Part shown: positions 1 through 8,428 of the stretch, in pieces
Position numbering within the stretch: the stretch's first letter is position 1
Layout of the letters: the number at the start of each line of letters is the position of its first letter
From: Nesterenkonia sandarakina
GTDB taxonomy: Bacteria > Actinomycetota > Actinomycetes > Actinomycetales > Micrococcaceae
Reading direction: 5' to 3'
Assembly: GCF_003003175.1 (NCBI RefSeq)
Contig: NZ_PVTY01000007.1
Span: 116,193 to 180,192 of the forward strand
DNA: 64,000 nt
Translations under genes and position numbers: made by a program
The notes under the pieces: generated by a model
The model's database searches: none
The model's input: the letters and a program-made list of their open reading frames with translations, nothing else
Told to the model about the DNA's origin: nothing

Positions 1-1041
1 GCCCTGCTCGGCTTCCATCTGCTCGATCATCTCTTCGATGTCTTCCTCGGAGAGCTCGGGCTGGCCCTCGGGGGCGGGGGCGGGGGCTGCGGCCTGGGGC
101 GCTTCGGCGGAGGCGATCAGGTCCACCACGAAGATCAGGGTCTCGCCTGCGAGTTCGTGCTGGGTGCCCTCTTCGGCGTCCTCGTCCGCCTCGCCGTAGC
201 CTGATTCCGGCGGGATGACCATCAGCACGCGGGAGCCGATCTGCTCACCCTCGAGGCCCTCCGCCCAGCCGGGGACCAGGTTGCTCAGCGGGAAGCCCGC
301 CGGTCCGGCGTCGGCCTCCTCGTCGTCTGCAGGCCAGTTGGAGTCGAAGAGCTCGCCGTCGGACCACTTCCAGCCGGAGTAGCGCACCACGACCTGGTCG
401 TCGGCGGCCACCTCCTCGCCGTCGCCCTGGATCAGCACCTCGGTGCTGACGTCCTCGGGTGCGTCGCCGTCGTTGCCGCCGAGCAGCTCCGGGAGCACGC
501 CTTCTTCGTTCTCGATCTCGGGCAGCTCGCCGTCCTGCTCCTGGACCTCGCCCTCGGCGAAGGCCGGGGACTGGCCCTCCACCCGCAGCACCAGCAGCGT
601 GGCCGCCGCGCCGGTCTCGGCGTTGGCGGGTTCGAACAATGCGATCTCGGACCCGACGGTGAGGTCGGTGTCGGTGAGCGACTCGTAGATGAACTCGCTC
701 TGCTCCTGCATCTGCGGGAGGAAGATCATCGAGGGGTTGTCCTGGCTGAAGCTCTCCTCCTGGATCTCTCCGGTGCTGGGGTCCGCCACAGCGTGGGATA
801 CCTCGAGGATCTGCTCCTCGTCGAGGTCCTCGCCGTCGCCGCGATCGAGCACCCGGGAGGCCTCCTCCTCGAGCTCCAGCGGGCTGCGCAGGATGACCTC
901 TGGGGCACCGTCGTCGGTGAAATGCAGGTCCACACCGGAGAGCGCGTCGGTGTCGCCCAGCCCGTCGTCGGAGCAGGACGTGAGCAGCAGGACTGCCGGG
1001 ATGGACAGTGCCACGCAGGTGCGGCGGAACGGAGAATGCAC
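1..1041 (-). CDS. FKBP-type peptidyl-prolyl isomerase lipoprotein (3' end off window)
   Basis: The reading frame runs 347 codons from a GTG at 1041 to the window edge without a stop, so the C-terminus is missing. The first 22 residues are a lipoprotein signal (HSPFRRTCVALSIP, then lipobox LLTSC), so the mature protein should be lipid-anchored outside the membrane. The C-terminal part has FKBP hallmarks: VVVRYSGWKWSDGELFDSNW, then FPLSNLVPGWAEGLEG and GSRVLMVIPPESGYG, the core of the FK506-binding prolyl isomerase fold. A first, degenerate FKBP-like half precedes it. The start is supported by AAGGAAA five bases upstream. It lies 79 bp downstream of pafA on the same strand, the usual actinobacterial neighbourhood. 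It probably helps fold secreted proteins; no substrate can be inferred. Confidence 0.85.
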   Translation of the reverse strand, partial: MHSPFRRTCVALSIPAVLLLTSCSDDGLGDTDALSGVDLHFTDDGAPEVILRSPLELEEEASRVLDRGDGEDLDEEQILEVSHAVADPSTGEIQEESFSQDNPSMIFLPQMQEQSEFIYESLTDTDLTVGSEIALFEPANAETGAAATLLVLRVEGQSPAFAEGEVQEQDGELPEIENEEGVLPELLGGNDGDAPEDVSTEVLIQGDGEEVAADDQVVVRYSGWKWSDGELFDSNWPADDEEADAGPAGFPLSNLVPGWAEGLEGEQIGSRVLMVIPPESGYGEADEDAEEGTQHELAGETLIFVVDLIASAEAPQAAAPAPAPEGQPELSEEDIEEMIEQMEAEQG

Positions 1042-1120
1042 AGGGGTTTCCTTCAGCTTGAACGGCGACCTGACAAGGTCTGGGCCTGCCCAGCACTGTA
1101 CAGGCCGGATACCTGGTTCG

Positions 1121-2614
1121 TCAGATCAGCGGAGGCTCAGCAAGCTCCTGGGGATGCCCCAGCTTGTAGCGCTCGCTGAGCGCCAGCGGGAGCTCCTGCG
1201 CCCGGCGCTCCTCGAGGCTCTGCTCGCGCAGCGTGGCGACCCGCTCGCCGAGCCGGCCCAGCAGCGTGTCCACGCGGGGGTCCTCGGCGCTGAGCGGATC
1301 CTTGAGCATCAGCGCGTCCAGCGGACGGTCCACCAGCTTGTGGTGCACCCAGTCCACGGTGTGCTCGGAGCCCATGGCGCGGGCGGTGGAGAGGAAGCGT
1401 CCGCGCAGCGCGGCCCGGGTGGTGGCCGGCGGGTCCACGATGGCGCGCTGGATCCGCTCGGGCTCCAGCTGGGTGCTGGCCCGGCCGCGGGCCGCGAGCA
1501 GGTTGAACACCCCGCGGGTGGGGTGGACGTCGTGATAGGCCATGTCGAGCTGTTCCAGCTTCGGGTGTCCCATGGGCAGGCCGCCGCGTTCGGCGACATC
1601 AATGAGCAGCCGCTTCTTGATCGCCCAGTCGATGTCGCGTTCGATCGGTGCGTGCTCGCCGCTGGCCACGGCCTGCAGGGTGCGTTCCCAGAGCTCGAAG
1701 ATCTGCTCCACCCGGTCGTGGTGGGCGCCGTTCTCCCGGACGAAGCGTCGGGCGCGGTCGAGCAGCCGGGCCTGGATGTCCACGGCGGTCTGTTCGCCTC
1801 CATGACGAATCTTGACGCTGGCCTGCCCGGTGATGTCGTGGCTGATGTGCCGGATCGCGCCGATCGGGTTTTCCAGCTCGAAGTCCCCCACCGGGATCCC
1901 GGATTCGACCATCCGCAGCACCAGGTCGGTGGCGCCGTAGCGCAGCAGGCTGGTGGTCTCGGACATGTTGGAGTCGCCCACGATCACGTGCAGCCGCCGG
2001 TGCACGGCGGCGTCGGAGTGGGGCTCGTCGCGGGTGTTGATGATCGGCCGGGAGCGGGTGGTGGCCGAAGAGATGCCCTCCCACATGTGGTCCGCCCGCT
2101 GGGAGAACGCGTAGTGCGCCGGGGTCTCGTCGGTGGCCGGGACCAGCCGGCCGGCGCCGACCATGATCTGCCGGGTCACCAGGAAGGGCAGCAGGATGGT
2201 GGAGAGCCGCCGGAAGTGGGTGGTGCGCGGGATCAGGTAGTTCTCGTGGCTGCCGTAGGAGTTGCCCTGGGAGTCCACGTTGTTCTTCAGCAGGTACACG
2301 CTGCCGTCGAAGCCGTCCTCGGTCATCGCGGCCTCGGCGCGCTGGGCCAGGTCGTGCATGATCAGCTCGCCGGCCCGGTCGGAGGCGATCAGGTCCAGCA
2401 GGTCATCGCATTCGGCGGTGGCGTACTCCGGGTGGGAGCCGACGTCGAGGTAGAGCCGGGAGGCGTTCGGGATGAAGACGTTGGAGCTTCTCCCCCAGCG
2501 CAGCACCGGGCGGAAGAGGTAGCGCGCCACCTCCTCCGGGGGCAGGCCGCGGTGGGTGCCGCCGGTGTGGGTGATGCCGAACTCGGTCTCGACCCCGATG
2601 ACGCGCCGATCCAT
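1121..2614 (-). CDS. pafA: Pup--protein ligase PafA
   Basis: PafA joins the C-terminal glutamate of Pup to lysines of target proteins using ATP. The 497-residue product begins RRVIGVETEFGIT, the carboxylate-amine-ligase fold signature shared with glutamine synthetase, and carries LYLDVGSHPEYATAE at about 54-68, whose Asp corresponds to the catalytic base of mycobacterial PafA. Further family blocks are NNVDSQGNSYGSHENYL, SQRADHMWEGISSATTRSRP and INTRDEPHSDA. It is about 45 residues longer than the mycobacterial enzyme, mostly at the C-terminus. The start is six bases after the pup stop codon, so the two are co-transcribed. In proteasome-bearing relatives prcB and prcA sit between pup and pafA; here there is no room for them. 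Confidence 0.96.
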   Translation of the reverse strand: MDRRVIGVETEFGITHTGGTHRGLPPEEVARYLFRPVLRWGRSSNVFIPNASRLYLDVGSHPEYATAECDDLLDLIASDRAGELIMHDLAQRAEAAMTEDGFDGSVYLLKNNVDSQGNSYGSHENYLIPRTTHFRRLSTILLPFLVTRQIMVGAGRLVPATDETPAHYAFSQRADHMWEGISSATTRSRPIINTRDEPHSDAAVHRRLHVIVGDSNMSETTSLLRYGATDLVLRMVESGIPVGDFELENPIGAIRHISHDITGQASVKIRHGGEQTAVDIQARLLDRARRFVRENGAHHDRVEQIFELWERTLQAVASGEHAPIERDIDWAIKKRLLIDVAERGGLPMGHPKLEQLDMAYHDVHPTRGVFNLLAARGRASTQLEPERIQRAIVDPPATTRAALRGRFLSTARAMGSEHTVDWVHHKLVDRPLDALMLKDPLSAEDPRVDTLLGRLGERVATLREQSLEERRAQELPLALSERYKLGHPQELAEPPLI

Positions 2615-2620
2615 GGAGGC

Positions 2621-2821
2621 CTACTCGCCGCCCTTCTGCACGAAGCCCTTGACGAACTCCTCGGCGTTGGACTCCAGCACCGAATCGATCTCATCGAGCA
2701 GGCTGTCGAGCTCGCCGGCCCGTTTCTGGGCCTGCGCGTTGGCGCCGACCGCGCCCGCGGCCTCGGGCGCTGCGCCGTCGTCGTTTCCGCCCTGCGGGCG
2801 CTTCTGCGGTTGCGTGGACAT
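2621..2821 (-). CDS. pup: Prokaryotic ubiquitin-like protein Pup
   Basis: Pup is the small disordered tag attached to lysines by PafA. The 66-residue product has a Gln/Gly/Asp-rich N-terminus and the conserved C-terminal block GELDSLLDEIDSVLESNAEE followed by FVKGFVQKGGE. The last residue is already Glu, so no deamidation is needed before ligation; mycobacterial Pup ends in Gln. The start at 2821 is chosen over an in-frame ATG 54 bases upstream because AGAAGGAG sits five bases before it and the protein then begins MSTQPQKRP, like other Pups. It lies between dop and pafA in one operon. Confidence 0.96.
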   Translation of the reverse strand: MSTQPQKRPQGGNDDGAAPEAAGAVGANAQAQKRAGELDSLLDEIDSVLESNAEEFVKGFVQKGGE

Positions 2822-2893
2822 GATGTCTCCTTCTAGGAACCCTGCAGTTCGGTGACTCAGCAGCCTGTTCACCAAGGTCTGTCACCCGAGAGT

Positions 2894-4627
2894 CTAGTGA
2901 CCCAGCAGCCGTTGGAGTCCGGTGATGAGGTCCTGCGCCGTCTCCGCGGTGGCAAGTGTATTCTCCGCCGCCGCCCGCGTGCCGGCATAGGGGTCGGGCA
3001 GGCCCAGCCGCACCACGGGGGAGACGTCATCGGCGCGCAGCAGGATCTGGTCCCAGCTGGCCCCGACGACGACGTCGGCATGGTCGCTGACCAGCTGGCC
3101 GCGCAGCCAGGCGCGGGTCTCCTCGGGCGGGTGCTCCGCGGCCCAGGCGATCTGCGCATCCGTGAACAGTCGGCGCATCCGTCCGGCGCGGGCGAGCTTG
3201 TAGTAGAGGCCCTTCTCCGGGCGCAGGTCCGCGTACTGCAGGTCCACCATGCCCAGCAGCGGGGCGTCCCAGGCGAGGCCGTCGCGGCGGCGGTAGGACT
3301 CGAGCAGGGTCAGCTTCGCGATCCAGTCCACCCGGTCCGCCGCGGCATAGAGGTCGGTGCCCAGGTCCTCGAGCAGCTCCTCCCAGGCCTCGAGCAGCTC
3401 CGCGGTCTCGGCGTCGGGGACGCTGACGCTGTCGCTGGGGCCCGCCTTCTCCTGCTCCCAAGCGATCGCCGCGTCCAGGTAGAGCTGCTGGATCTGGACC
3501 GCGGTGAGCTCCCCGCGGGAGGTCGGCACCGTGGCGGTGAGCGTCGGGTCGTGGGAGATGGTCTTCAGCGCGGCGACCGGGTCGCTGAGCGTCAGCTCCG
3601 GGGCTCGTCCGGATTCGATCAGGTCCAGCACCAGCGCGGTGCTGCCCACCCGCATCCAGGCCGAGTACTCGCTCATGTTCGCGTCACCGATGATCACGTG
3701 CAGCCGGCGGAACCGGTCGTGATCGGCGTGCGGCTCGTCGCGGGTGTTGATGATCGGGCGGCGCACCGTGGTCTCCAGGCCGACCTGTTCTTCGAAGAAG
3801 TCGGCGCGCTGGGAGATCTGGTACCCGGCCTGCGCGCTGGTGTGCCCGATCCCGACCCGCCCGGCGCCGCAGAGGACCTGCCGGGTCGCGAAGAAGGGCA
3901 GCAGCCCGGCGACGATCGCGTCGAAGTCCACGCTGCGCGGCACCAGGTAGTTCTCGTGGGCGCCGTAGGAGACGGACTTGTTGTCGGTGTTGTTCTTGTA
4001 CAGCAGCACCTGCGGGGCGTGCTGCTCCTGGCTCAGCCGGCGGGCGGCGGCCAGCGCGACCCGGTCACCGGCGACGTCGTAGAGCACGGCGCGGCGGGCG
4101 CCGATGGCCTCGGGCGAGGAGTATTCCGGGTGGGCATGGTCCACGTAGAACCGGGCCCCGTTGCCCAGGACCAGGTTCATCAGCAGCTGCGGGGCCCCCT
4201 CGGCGGCCTGGAAGAACTCGCCGCGCCAGTGCGGCGATCCCGGCGCGTGGAAGGCGACGTCGGCCGGGCTGGGATCCCCGGAGCTGACGTTGCCCAGCGC
4301 GTCCCGCACCGGGCCGTGGCCGGGCTCCTGCTCGGTGGCGTAGCTGAGCGTGTCGTCGTGGCGGGCGTGGGCCAGCGCCTCCCCGGAATCGGTGAGCTGC
4401 GAGGGGTGCGCCGCGGAGCGCGGGAGCACCCAGCCGCGGGCGTCGACCAGCGGGGACTCGGACTGATAGTCCCATTCGGTGCCGGCCACTGCCCCGCCGG
4501 ACTCGGTGACGTGGGCGGCGTAGGCGTTGACCAGCTCGATGGAGAGCGCGATGTGGCTGGCGCGCGGGTTGGCCGGGGCGTGGATCCCGTATTCGGTCTC
4601 CATCCCGATCAGCCGGCGCACGGTCAT
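2894..4627 (-). CDS. dop: Depupylase/deamidase Dop
   Basis: Dop is a PafA paralogue that removes Pup from tagged proteins and, where Pup ends in Gln, deamidates it. The 577-residue product starts TVRRLIGMETEYGIHAPANP and has the Dop block GTEWDYQSESPLVDARGW at about 49-66. The ATP-site blocks NNTDNKSVSYGAHENYLVPR, ISQRADFFEEQVGLETTVRR and INTRDEPHADHDRFRRLHVI follow. It is longer than the roughly 500-residue mycobacterial protein. Its ATG overlaps the arc stop by four bases (ATGA), indicating translational coupling. Since Pup here ends in Glu, only the depupylase activity should be needed; that is inference. Confidence 0.95.
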   Translation of the reverse strand: MTVRRLIGMETEYGIHAPANPRASHIALSIELVNAYAAHVTESGGAVAGTEWDYQSESPLVDARGWVLPRSAAHPSQLTDSGEALAHARHDDTLSYATEQEPGHGPVRDALGNVSSGDPSPADVAFHAPGSPHWRGEFFQAAEGAPQLLMNLVLGNGARFYVDHAHPEYSSPEAIGARRAVLYDVAGDRVALAAARRLSQEQHAPQVLLYKNNTDNKSVSYGAHENYLVPRSVDFDAIVAGLLPFFATRQVLCGAGRVGIGHTSAQAGYQISQRADFFEEQVGLETTVRRPIINTRDEPHADHDRFRRLHVIIGDANMSEYSAWMRVGSTALVLDLIESGRAPELTLSDPVAALKTISHDPTLTATVPTSRGELTAVQIQQLYLDAAIAWEQEKAGPSDSVSVPDAETAELLEAWEELLEDLGTDLYAAADRVDWIAKLTLLESYRRRDGLAWDAPLLGMVDLQYADLRPEKGLYYKLARAGRMRRLFTDAQIAWAAEHPPEETRAWLRGQLVSDHADVVVGASWDQILLRADDVSPVVRLGLPDPYAGTRAAAENTLATAETAQDLITGLQRLLGH

Positions 4628-6465
4628 CGGTGCGCCCCGGCGGCGGCCTGGGAGGGCCGTTCGATCCGGACCACCGGGGAGGTCGAGGCGCCGACCACGC
4701 GGGCCCAGGCCTGCGGGTCTGCGGTGTTGACCAGGTCCTCCTGGTCGCGGAGCTCCTCCTCGGCGGCGGCGAGCAGATGATCCAGTGTGAGGCCCTTCTG
4801 CGCCGGGTCGGTGCCGGCGCGCAGGAAGTCCTTGATCGCGGCCTTCTTCGCCCGGTCCACGATGTTGCTGAGCACCGCACCGGACATGAAGTCCGCGGCC
4901 TGGAACGCGGTGTGGGTGCCGTCGGCGTGGATCAGGCGCAGCCGGGCCACAGGGGTGTGCGGGAAGAGCCGGTCCAGCAGCGCGTCCACCAGGGCGGCGA
5001 CGGCGGCGGCGCGGTCTCCGTGGGCGGCGAGCAGCTCGGGGTGCAGCGGGACCGCTCCGCCGAGGTGGATGCCGAGGATCTCCCCGGCGCCCTCGCGGCC
5101 GGGACGCTGGACGCGGATCTTCACGTCGAGGCGGCCCGGGCGCAGGATGGCCGGGTCGATCATGTCTTCACGGTTGGAGGCGCCGATCACGATGACGTTC
5201 TCCAGCGATTCCACGCCGTCGATCTCGGCCAGCAGCTGCGGGACGATGGTGGTCTCCACATCGGAGGAGACCCCGGAGCCGCGGGTGCGGAAGAGCGCCT
5301 CCATCTCATCGAAGAACACCACCACCGGCTGCCCGGCGGAGGCGCGTTCGCGGGCCCGGGAGAAGATCACCCGGATGTGCCGCTCGGTCTCGCCCACGTA
5401 CTTGTTCAGCAGCTCGGGGCCCTTGATGTTGAGGAAGAACGCGCCCTTGCCGGGGCCGGCGCTGCCGGAACCGGCACCTTGGCCGGTGCCGGGCTGGCCG
5501 GCGTCGTCGGCCGCTGACTGGCCGGTCTCGGCCAGCGAGCTTGCCACGGCCTTGGCGATCATGGTCTTGCCGCAGCCGGGAGGCCCGTAGAGCAGGATCC
5601 CCTTCGGCGCGCGCAGCCCGTGCTCCTTGTAGAGGTCCGCGTGCAGGAAGGGCAGCTCCACGGCGTCGCGGATCGCCTCGATCTGTTCGGAGAGGCCGCC
5701 GATGTCGGAGTAGGAGACGTCCGGGGACTCCTCGAGCACCACGTCCTCGACCTCGGAGAGCGGCACGATCTCGGTGGCGGTGCCGGTGCGCAGGTCCACC
5801 ATCACGGCGTCGCCGACCCGGGCGCTGTGCAGTCCCTCGCGCTGGGCCGCAGCGGTGGCGGCCTCGGTGAGGGTGACCACCCGCTCGTCCTCGCCGCGGG
5901 AGATGATCACCAGTCGGGAGTCGGGCAGCACCTCTTTGACCCGGGCGAGCTCCCCGGTGCGCTCGGCGCCGAGGATCGCGACCACGGTGAAGTTCTCGTT
6001 CAGCAGCACCTCGTCGCCGGCCTGAAGCTGGTCCGGGCTGATCAGCGGGGACAGGCTGACCCGGAGCTTGCGTCCGGCCTGGAGGATGTCGACCCCGGCC
6101 ACGGTGGTGGCCTGGATCTCGCGGCCCTCGGCCTGGGCGTGCGCGGGCCGGTACGCGATGACCGTGCCGAAGGTGAACGGCGCCTGGCCATCGGCCTGCA
6201 GCGCGTTGCGCAGCTGGGAGATCTCGTTGCGGGTGGTCTCCAGCAGGTCGGACATCCGCTGGTTGTTCCGCCCGGCGCTCTGCAGCTGGGCCTCGAGCTG
6301 CTTGGAGCGGCTGCGCAGCGTGTCCAGCTGGCGGTGCGCCTGGGCGAGACGCTCCTGCTGGCGCTGCGCCTCGCGGGCCTGCTCGGTGCTGGGCGTGAAG
6401 GTCTGCGCGGGCTCGAAGTCAGGGGTCCGTGCGGGGGTGCGCTCGTTGCCGGTCTGCTCACTCAC
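4624..6465 (-). CDS. arc: Proteasome-associated AAA ATPase ARC/Mpa, lacking proteasome-docking tail
   Basis: ARC (Mpa in mycobacteria) is a hexameric ring ATPase that recognises Pup with its N-terminal coiled coil and unfolds tagged proteins. The 613-residue product has a coiled coil at about 26-90, two OB-like domains at about 95-240, Walker A GPPGCGKT at about 294-301, Walker B VVVFFDEMEA at about 381-390 and a second-region block VIGASNREDMIDPAILRPGR. A Gly/Ser-rich insertion of about 27 residues lies between Walker A and Walker B. The C-terminus is PSQAAAGAHR; the Gln-Tyr-Leu tail that docks mycobacterial Mpa on the 20S proteasome is absent. The GTG start has AGGAGGTG upstream, inside the 3' end of trmI. 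Confidence 0.95.
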   Translation of the reverse strand: MSEQTGNERTPARTPDFEPAQTFTPSTEQAREAQRQQERLAQAHRQLDTLRSRSKQLEAQLQSAGRNNQRMSDLLETTRNEISQLRNALQADGQAPFTFGTVIAYRPAHAQAEGREIQATTVAGVDILQAGRKLRVSLSPLISPDQLQAGDEVLLNENFTVVAILGAERTGELARVKEVLPDSRLVIISRGEDERVVTLTEAATAAAQREGLHSARVGDAVMVDLRTGTATEIVPLSEVEDVVLEESPDVSYSDIGGLSEQIEAIRDAVELPFLHADLYKEHGLRAPKGILLYGPPGCGKTMIAKAVASSLAETGQSAADDAGQPGTGQGAGSGSAGPGKGAFFLNIKGPELLNKYVGETERHIRVIFSRARERASAGQPVVVFFDEMEALFRTRGSGVSSDVETTIVPQLLAEIDGVESLENVIVIGASNREDMIDPAILRPGRLDVKIRVQRPGREGAGEILGIHLGGAVPLHPELLAAHGDRAAAVAALVDALLDRLFPHTPVARLRLIHADGTHTAFQAADFMSGAVLSNIVDRAKKAAIKDFLRAGTDPAQKGLTLDHLLAAAEEELRDQEDLVNTADPQAWARVVGASTSPVVRIERPSQAAAGAHR

Positions 6466-7525
6466 GGGTGAACACCTCCTTGGCCTGGGCGGCGATCTTC
6501 TGGGACAGGGCCGCAGCCTTGCGGGCCTTCTTTCCGGAGACGGTGCGGGTCTTCAGGCTCTCCTCGTCCCAGACGGCGTCGGGATCGTTGGCCGGCCAGG
6601 CGGCGCGGTCCTCCTCGCTGACCACCGAGACCTTCTCGCGCTTCTTCAGCTGCAGCGGGGTCTGGTCGTCGGCGAGCCGGCGGGCTGAGAGCAGGAAGCC
6701 GGTGTGGGCGACCATCCGGTGGTCCGGGCGCACGGCGAGCCCGTCGAGGTGCCAGGTGCGCAGCATGGTCTCATGCGCCTCCGGCTCGGTGAAGCCCTCC
6801 GAGGAGCGGATCTCCTCGGCGAGCCGGGAGAGCTGGGTGACCGAGGCGACGTAGCTGACCCATACGCCGCCGGGGGCCAGCACGGTCTTCACCGCGTCCA
6901 GGCACTCCCAGGGGGCGAGCATGTCCAGCACCACCCGGTCCACGCTGCCGGGGGCCTCCACGGTGAGGACCTCCTCCTGCATGTCGCCGAGGTAGACCTC
7001 CCAGCCGGGGTGGGGTTCGCCGAAGAACGCCTCGACATTGCCCACCGCGATGTCCTTGAAGTCCTCGCGCCGCTCGAAGGAGTGCAGGATGCCGCTCTCC
7101 CCCACCGCGCGCAGCAGCGAGATCGACAGCGCCCCGGAGCCGACCCCGGCCTCGACCACGCGGGCGCCGGGGAAGATGTCGGCGACCTGGACGATCTGTG
7201 CGGAGTCCTTGGGGTAGACCACGGTGGCGCCGCGCGGCATGGACAGCACGAAGTCATTGAGCAGCGGGCGCAGCACCTGGTACTCGTGGCCGGCGTCGTT
7301 GGCGACCAGGATGCCTTCGCTGGCGCCGATGAGCAGATCGTGGCGCAGCACCCCCTGGTGGGTGTGCCATTCACCGCCGGGCTGCAGCGTGATGGTGCTG
7401 GGCCGGCCCTTGCGGTCGGTGAGCTGCACACGCTGGCCCGCGCGCAGCGGACCCGAGCGCATATGGGCCCCGATGGGACCGGTGCGGGTCGTGGTCGGGG
7501 TCTTGCCGGAGGTGCTCGTGGTCAC
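6458..7525 (-). CDS. trmI: tRNA (adenine(58)-N(1))-methyltransferase TrmI
   Basis: TrmI methylates N1 of adenine 58 in the T-loop of tRNA using S-adenosylmethionine. The 355-residue product has the family N-terminal region GPLRAGQRVQLTDRKGR, the SAM motif VVEAGVGSGALSISLLRAVG, and the catalytic-region block DRVVLDMLAPWECLDAV followed by GGVWVSYVASVTQLSRL. A short Lys-rich C-terminal tail follows. It overlaps the arc start by eight bases, and actinobacteria commonly carry this gene immediately upstream of arc. The start at 7525 is GTG; an unstructured Thr-rich stretch opens the protein, so a start a few codons further in is possible. Confidence 0.93.
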   Translation of the reverse strand: MTTSTSGKTPTTTRTGPIGAHMRSGPLRAGQRVQLTDRKGRPSTITLQPGGEWHTHQGVLRHDLLIGASEGILVANDAGHEYQVLRPLLNDFVLSMPRGATVVYPKDSAQIVQVADIFPGARVVEAGVGSGALSISLLRAVGESGILHSFERREDFKDIAVGNVEAFFGEPHPGWEVYLGDMQEEVLTVEAPGSVDRVVLDMLAPWECLDAVKTVLAPGGVWVSYVASVTQLSRLAEEIRSSEGFTEPEAHETMLRTWHLDGLAVRPDHRMVAHTGFLLSARRLADDQTPLQLKKREKVSVVSEEDRAAWPANDPDAVWDEESLKTRTVSGKKARKAAALSQKIAAQAKEVFTRE

Positions 7526-7669
7526 TGAAACTCGCTCTCTGAGGTGCTGCGGCTCCGCCGACCGTGATCCGGTCCAGGCGGACGTATCGTCTGGCTTCAG
7601 CCTATCCCTGTCAGGGCTTCGGCTTCAGCGGCCGCTGTCACAGCGACTTCTCCTATCAGCGCCGGGTCC

Positions 7670-8428
7670 TCAGCGCGGGCGGCTGAGCCGGGCGTTGGCG
7701 ACCCGGACGGTCTCCGAGGCGCCCTGCCAGAGGAAGAAGCTGACCATCACGGTCACCACGACGACGACCAGGCTCACCTCGCGCATCCCGCTGATCACCA
7801 CGGCGGCCAGTCCGGCCAGCAGCAGGACGACGACGACGCGCCCGGCCCACCCGGCGGCGCGCATCCCGCGGTCCTGGTCTCCGGTGGCGGCCCAGACCGC
7901 GGATTCCACGATCCGTCCGCCGTCCAGCGGCAGTCCCGGCAGCAGGTTGAAGACCCCGACGAAGAAGTTCACCAGCACGGTGACCTGGAAGAGCATCGCG
8001 GCGACTCCGGTGAGCTCGAGGATCCCGGAGAGGTAGAGGCCGAGTCCGGCGATCACCAGGTTGGCGGCGGGTCCGGCCAGGGACACCGCGAGGGACTTCG
8101 CCGGGGTGGCCCGGTGGGCGAGGAACTCGGTGTGTCCGCCCCAGAGGTTGAGCTCGATCTCGGTGGTGGGCCAGCCGAAGGAGCGGGCGGCCAGCGCATG
8201 GGCGAGCTCGTGGGCCAGCACCGAGAACATCAGCAGCACCGCATAGCCCAGCGCCACCAGGTAGGCCAGGGCGCCCAGCTCGGGGAAGATCCGCTGGACC
8301 TGGGGGCCGAAGAGCACCACGATGACGGCGCTGACCAGGAACCAGGAGGCGCGGAAGCGCACGGGGACCCCGGCGATCCGCACCAGGGTCATCGCCTTGC
8401 GTGCTCGGCCGCCGGGGCGTGCGGTCAT
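7670..8428 (-). CDS. M50-family site-2 protease-like membrane metalloprotease
   Basis: This is an intramembrane zinc metalloprotease of the S2P/M50 family. About six hydrophobic segments are visible. The zinc site HELAHALAARSFG lies in the second, and the third ligand motif NLLPGLPLDGGRIVES is about 95 residues later. Family members cleave membrane-anchored anti-sigma factors or other regulators; no substrate is encoded nearby. I place the start at 8428 (252 residues) because this ATG overlaps the stop of the upstream HAD gene as ATGA. The frame stays open 21 codons further upstream, but that stretch is arginine-rich with no ribosome site. The gene is probably co-transcribed with the HAD phosphatase. 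Confidence 0.88.
   Translation of the reverse strand: MTARPGGRARKAMTLVRIAGVPVRFRASWFLVSAVIVVLFGPQVQRIFPELGALAYLVALGYAVLLMFSVLAHELAHALAARSFGWPTTEIELNLWGGHTEFLAHRATPAKSLAVSLAGPAANLVIAGLGLYLSGILELTGVAAMLFQVTVLVNFFVGVFNLLPGLPLDGGRIVESAVWAATGDQDRGMRAAGWAGRVVVVLLLAGLAAVVISGMREVSLVVVVVTVMVSFFLWQGASETVRVANARLSRPR

Noticed and set aside
2615..2620. Hidden or truncated prcB/prcA between pup and pafA
   Set aside because: Only six bases separate the two genes.
689..2836. Long open frame on the plus strand opposite pafA and pup
   Set aside because: It is the antisense shadow of high-GC coding sequence: repetitive, Gly/Val/Arg-rich, no domain, no ribosome site.
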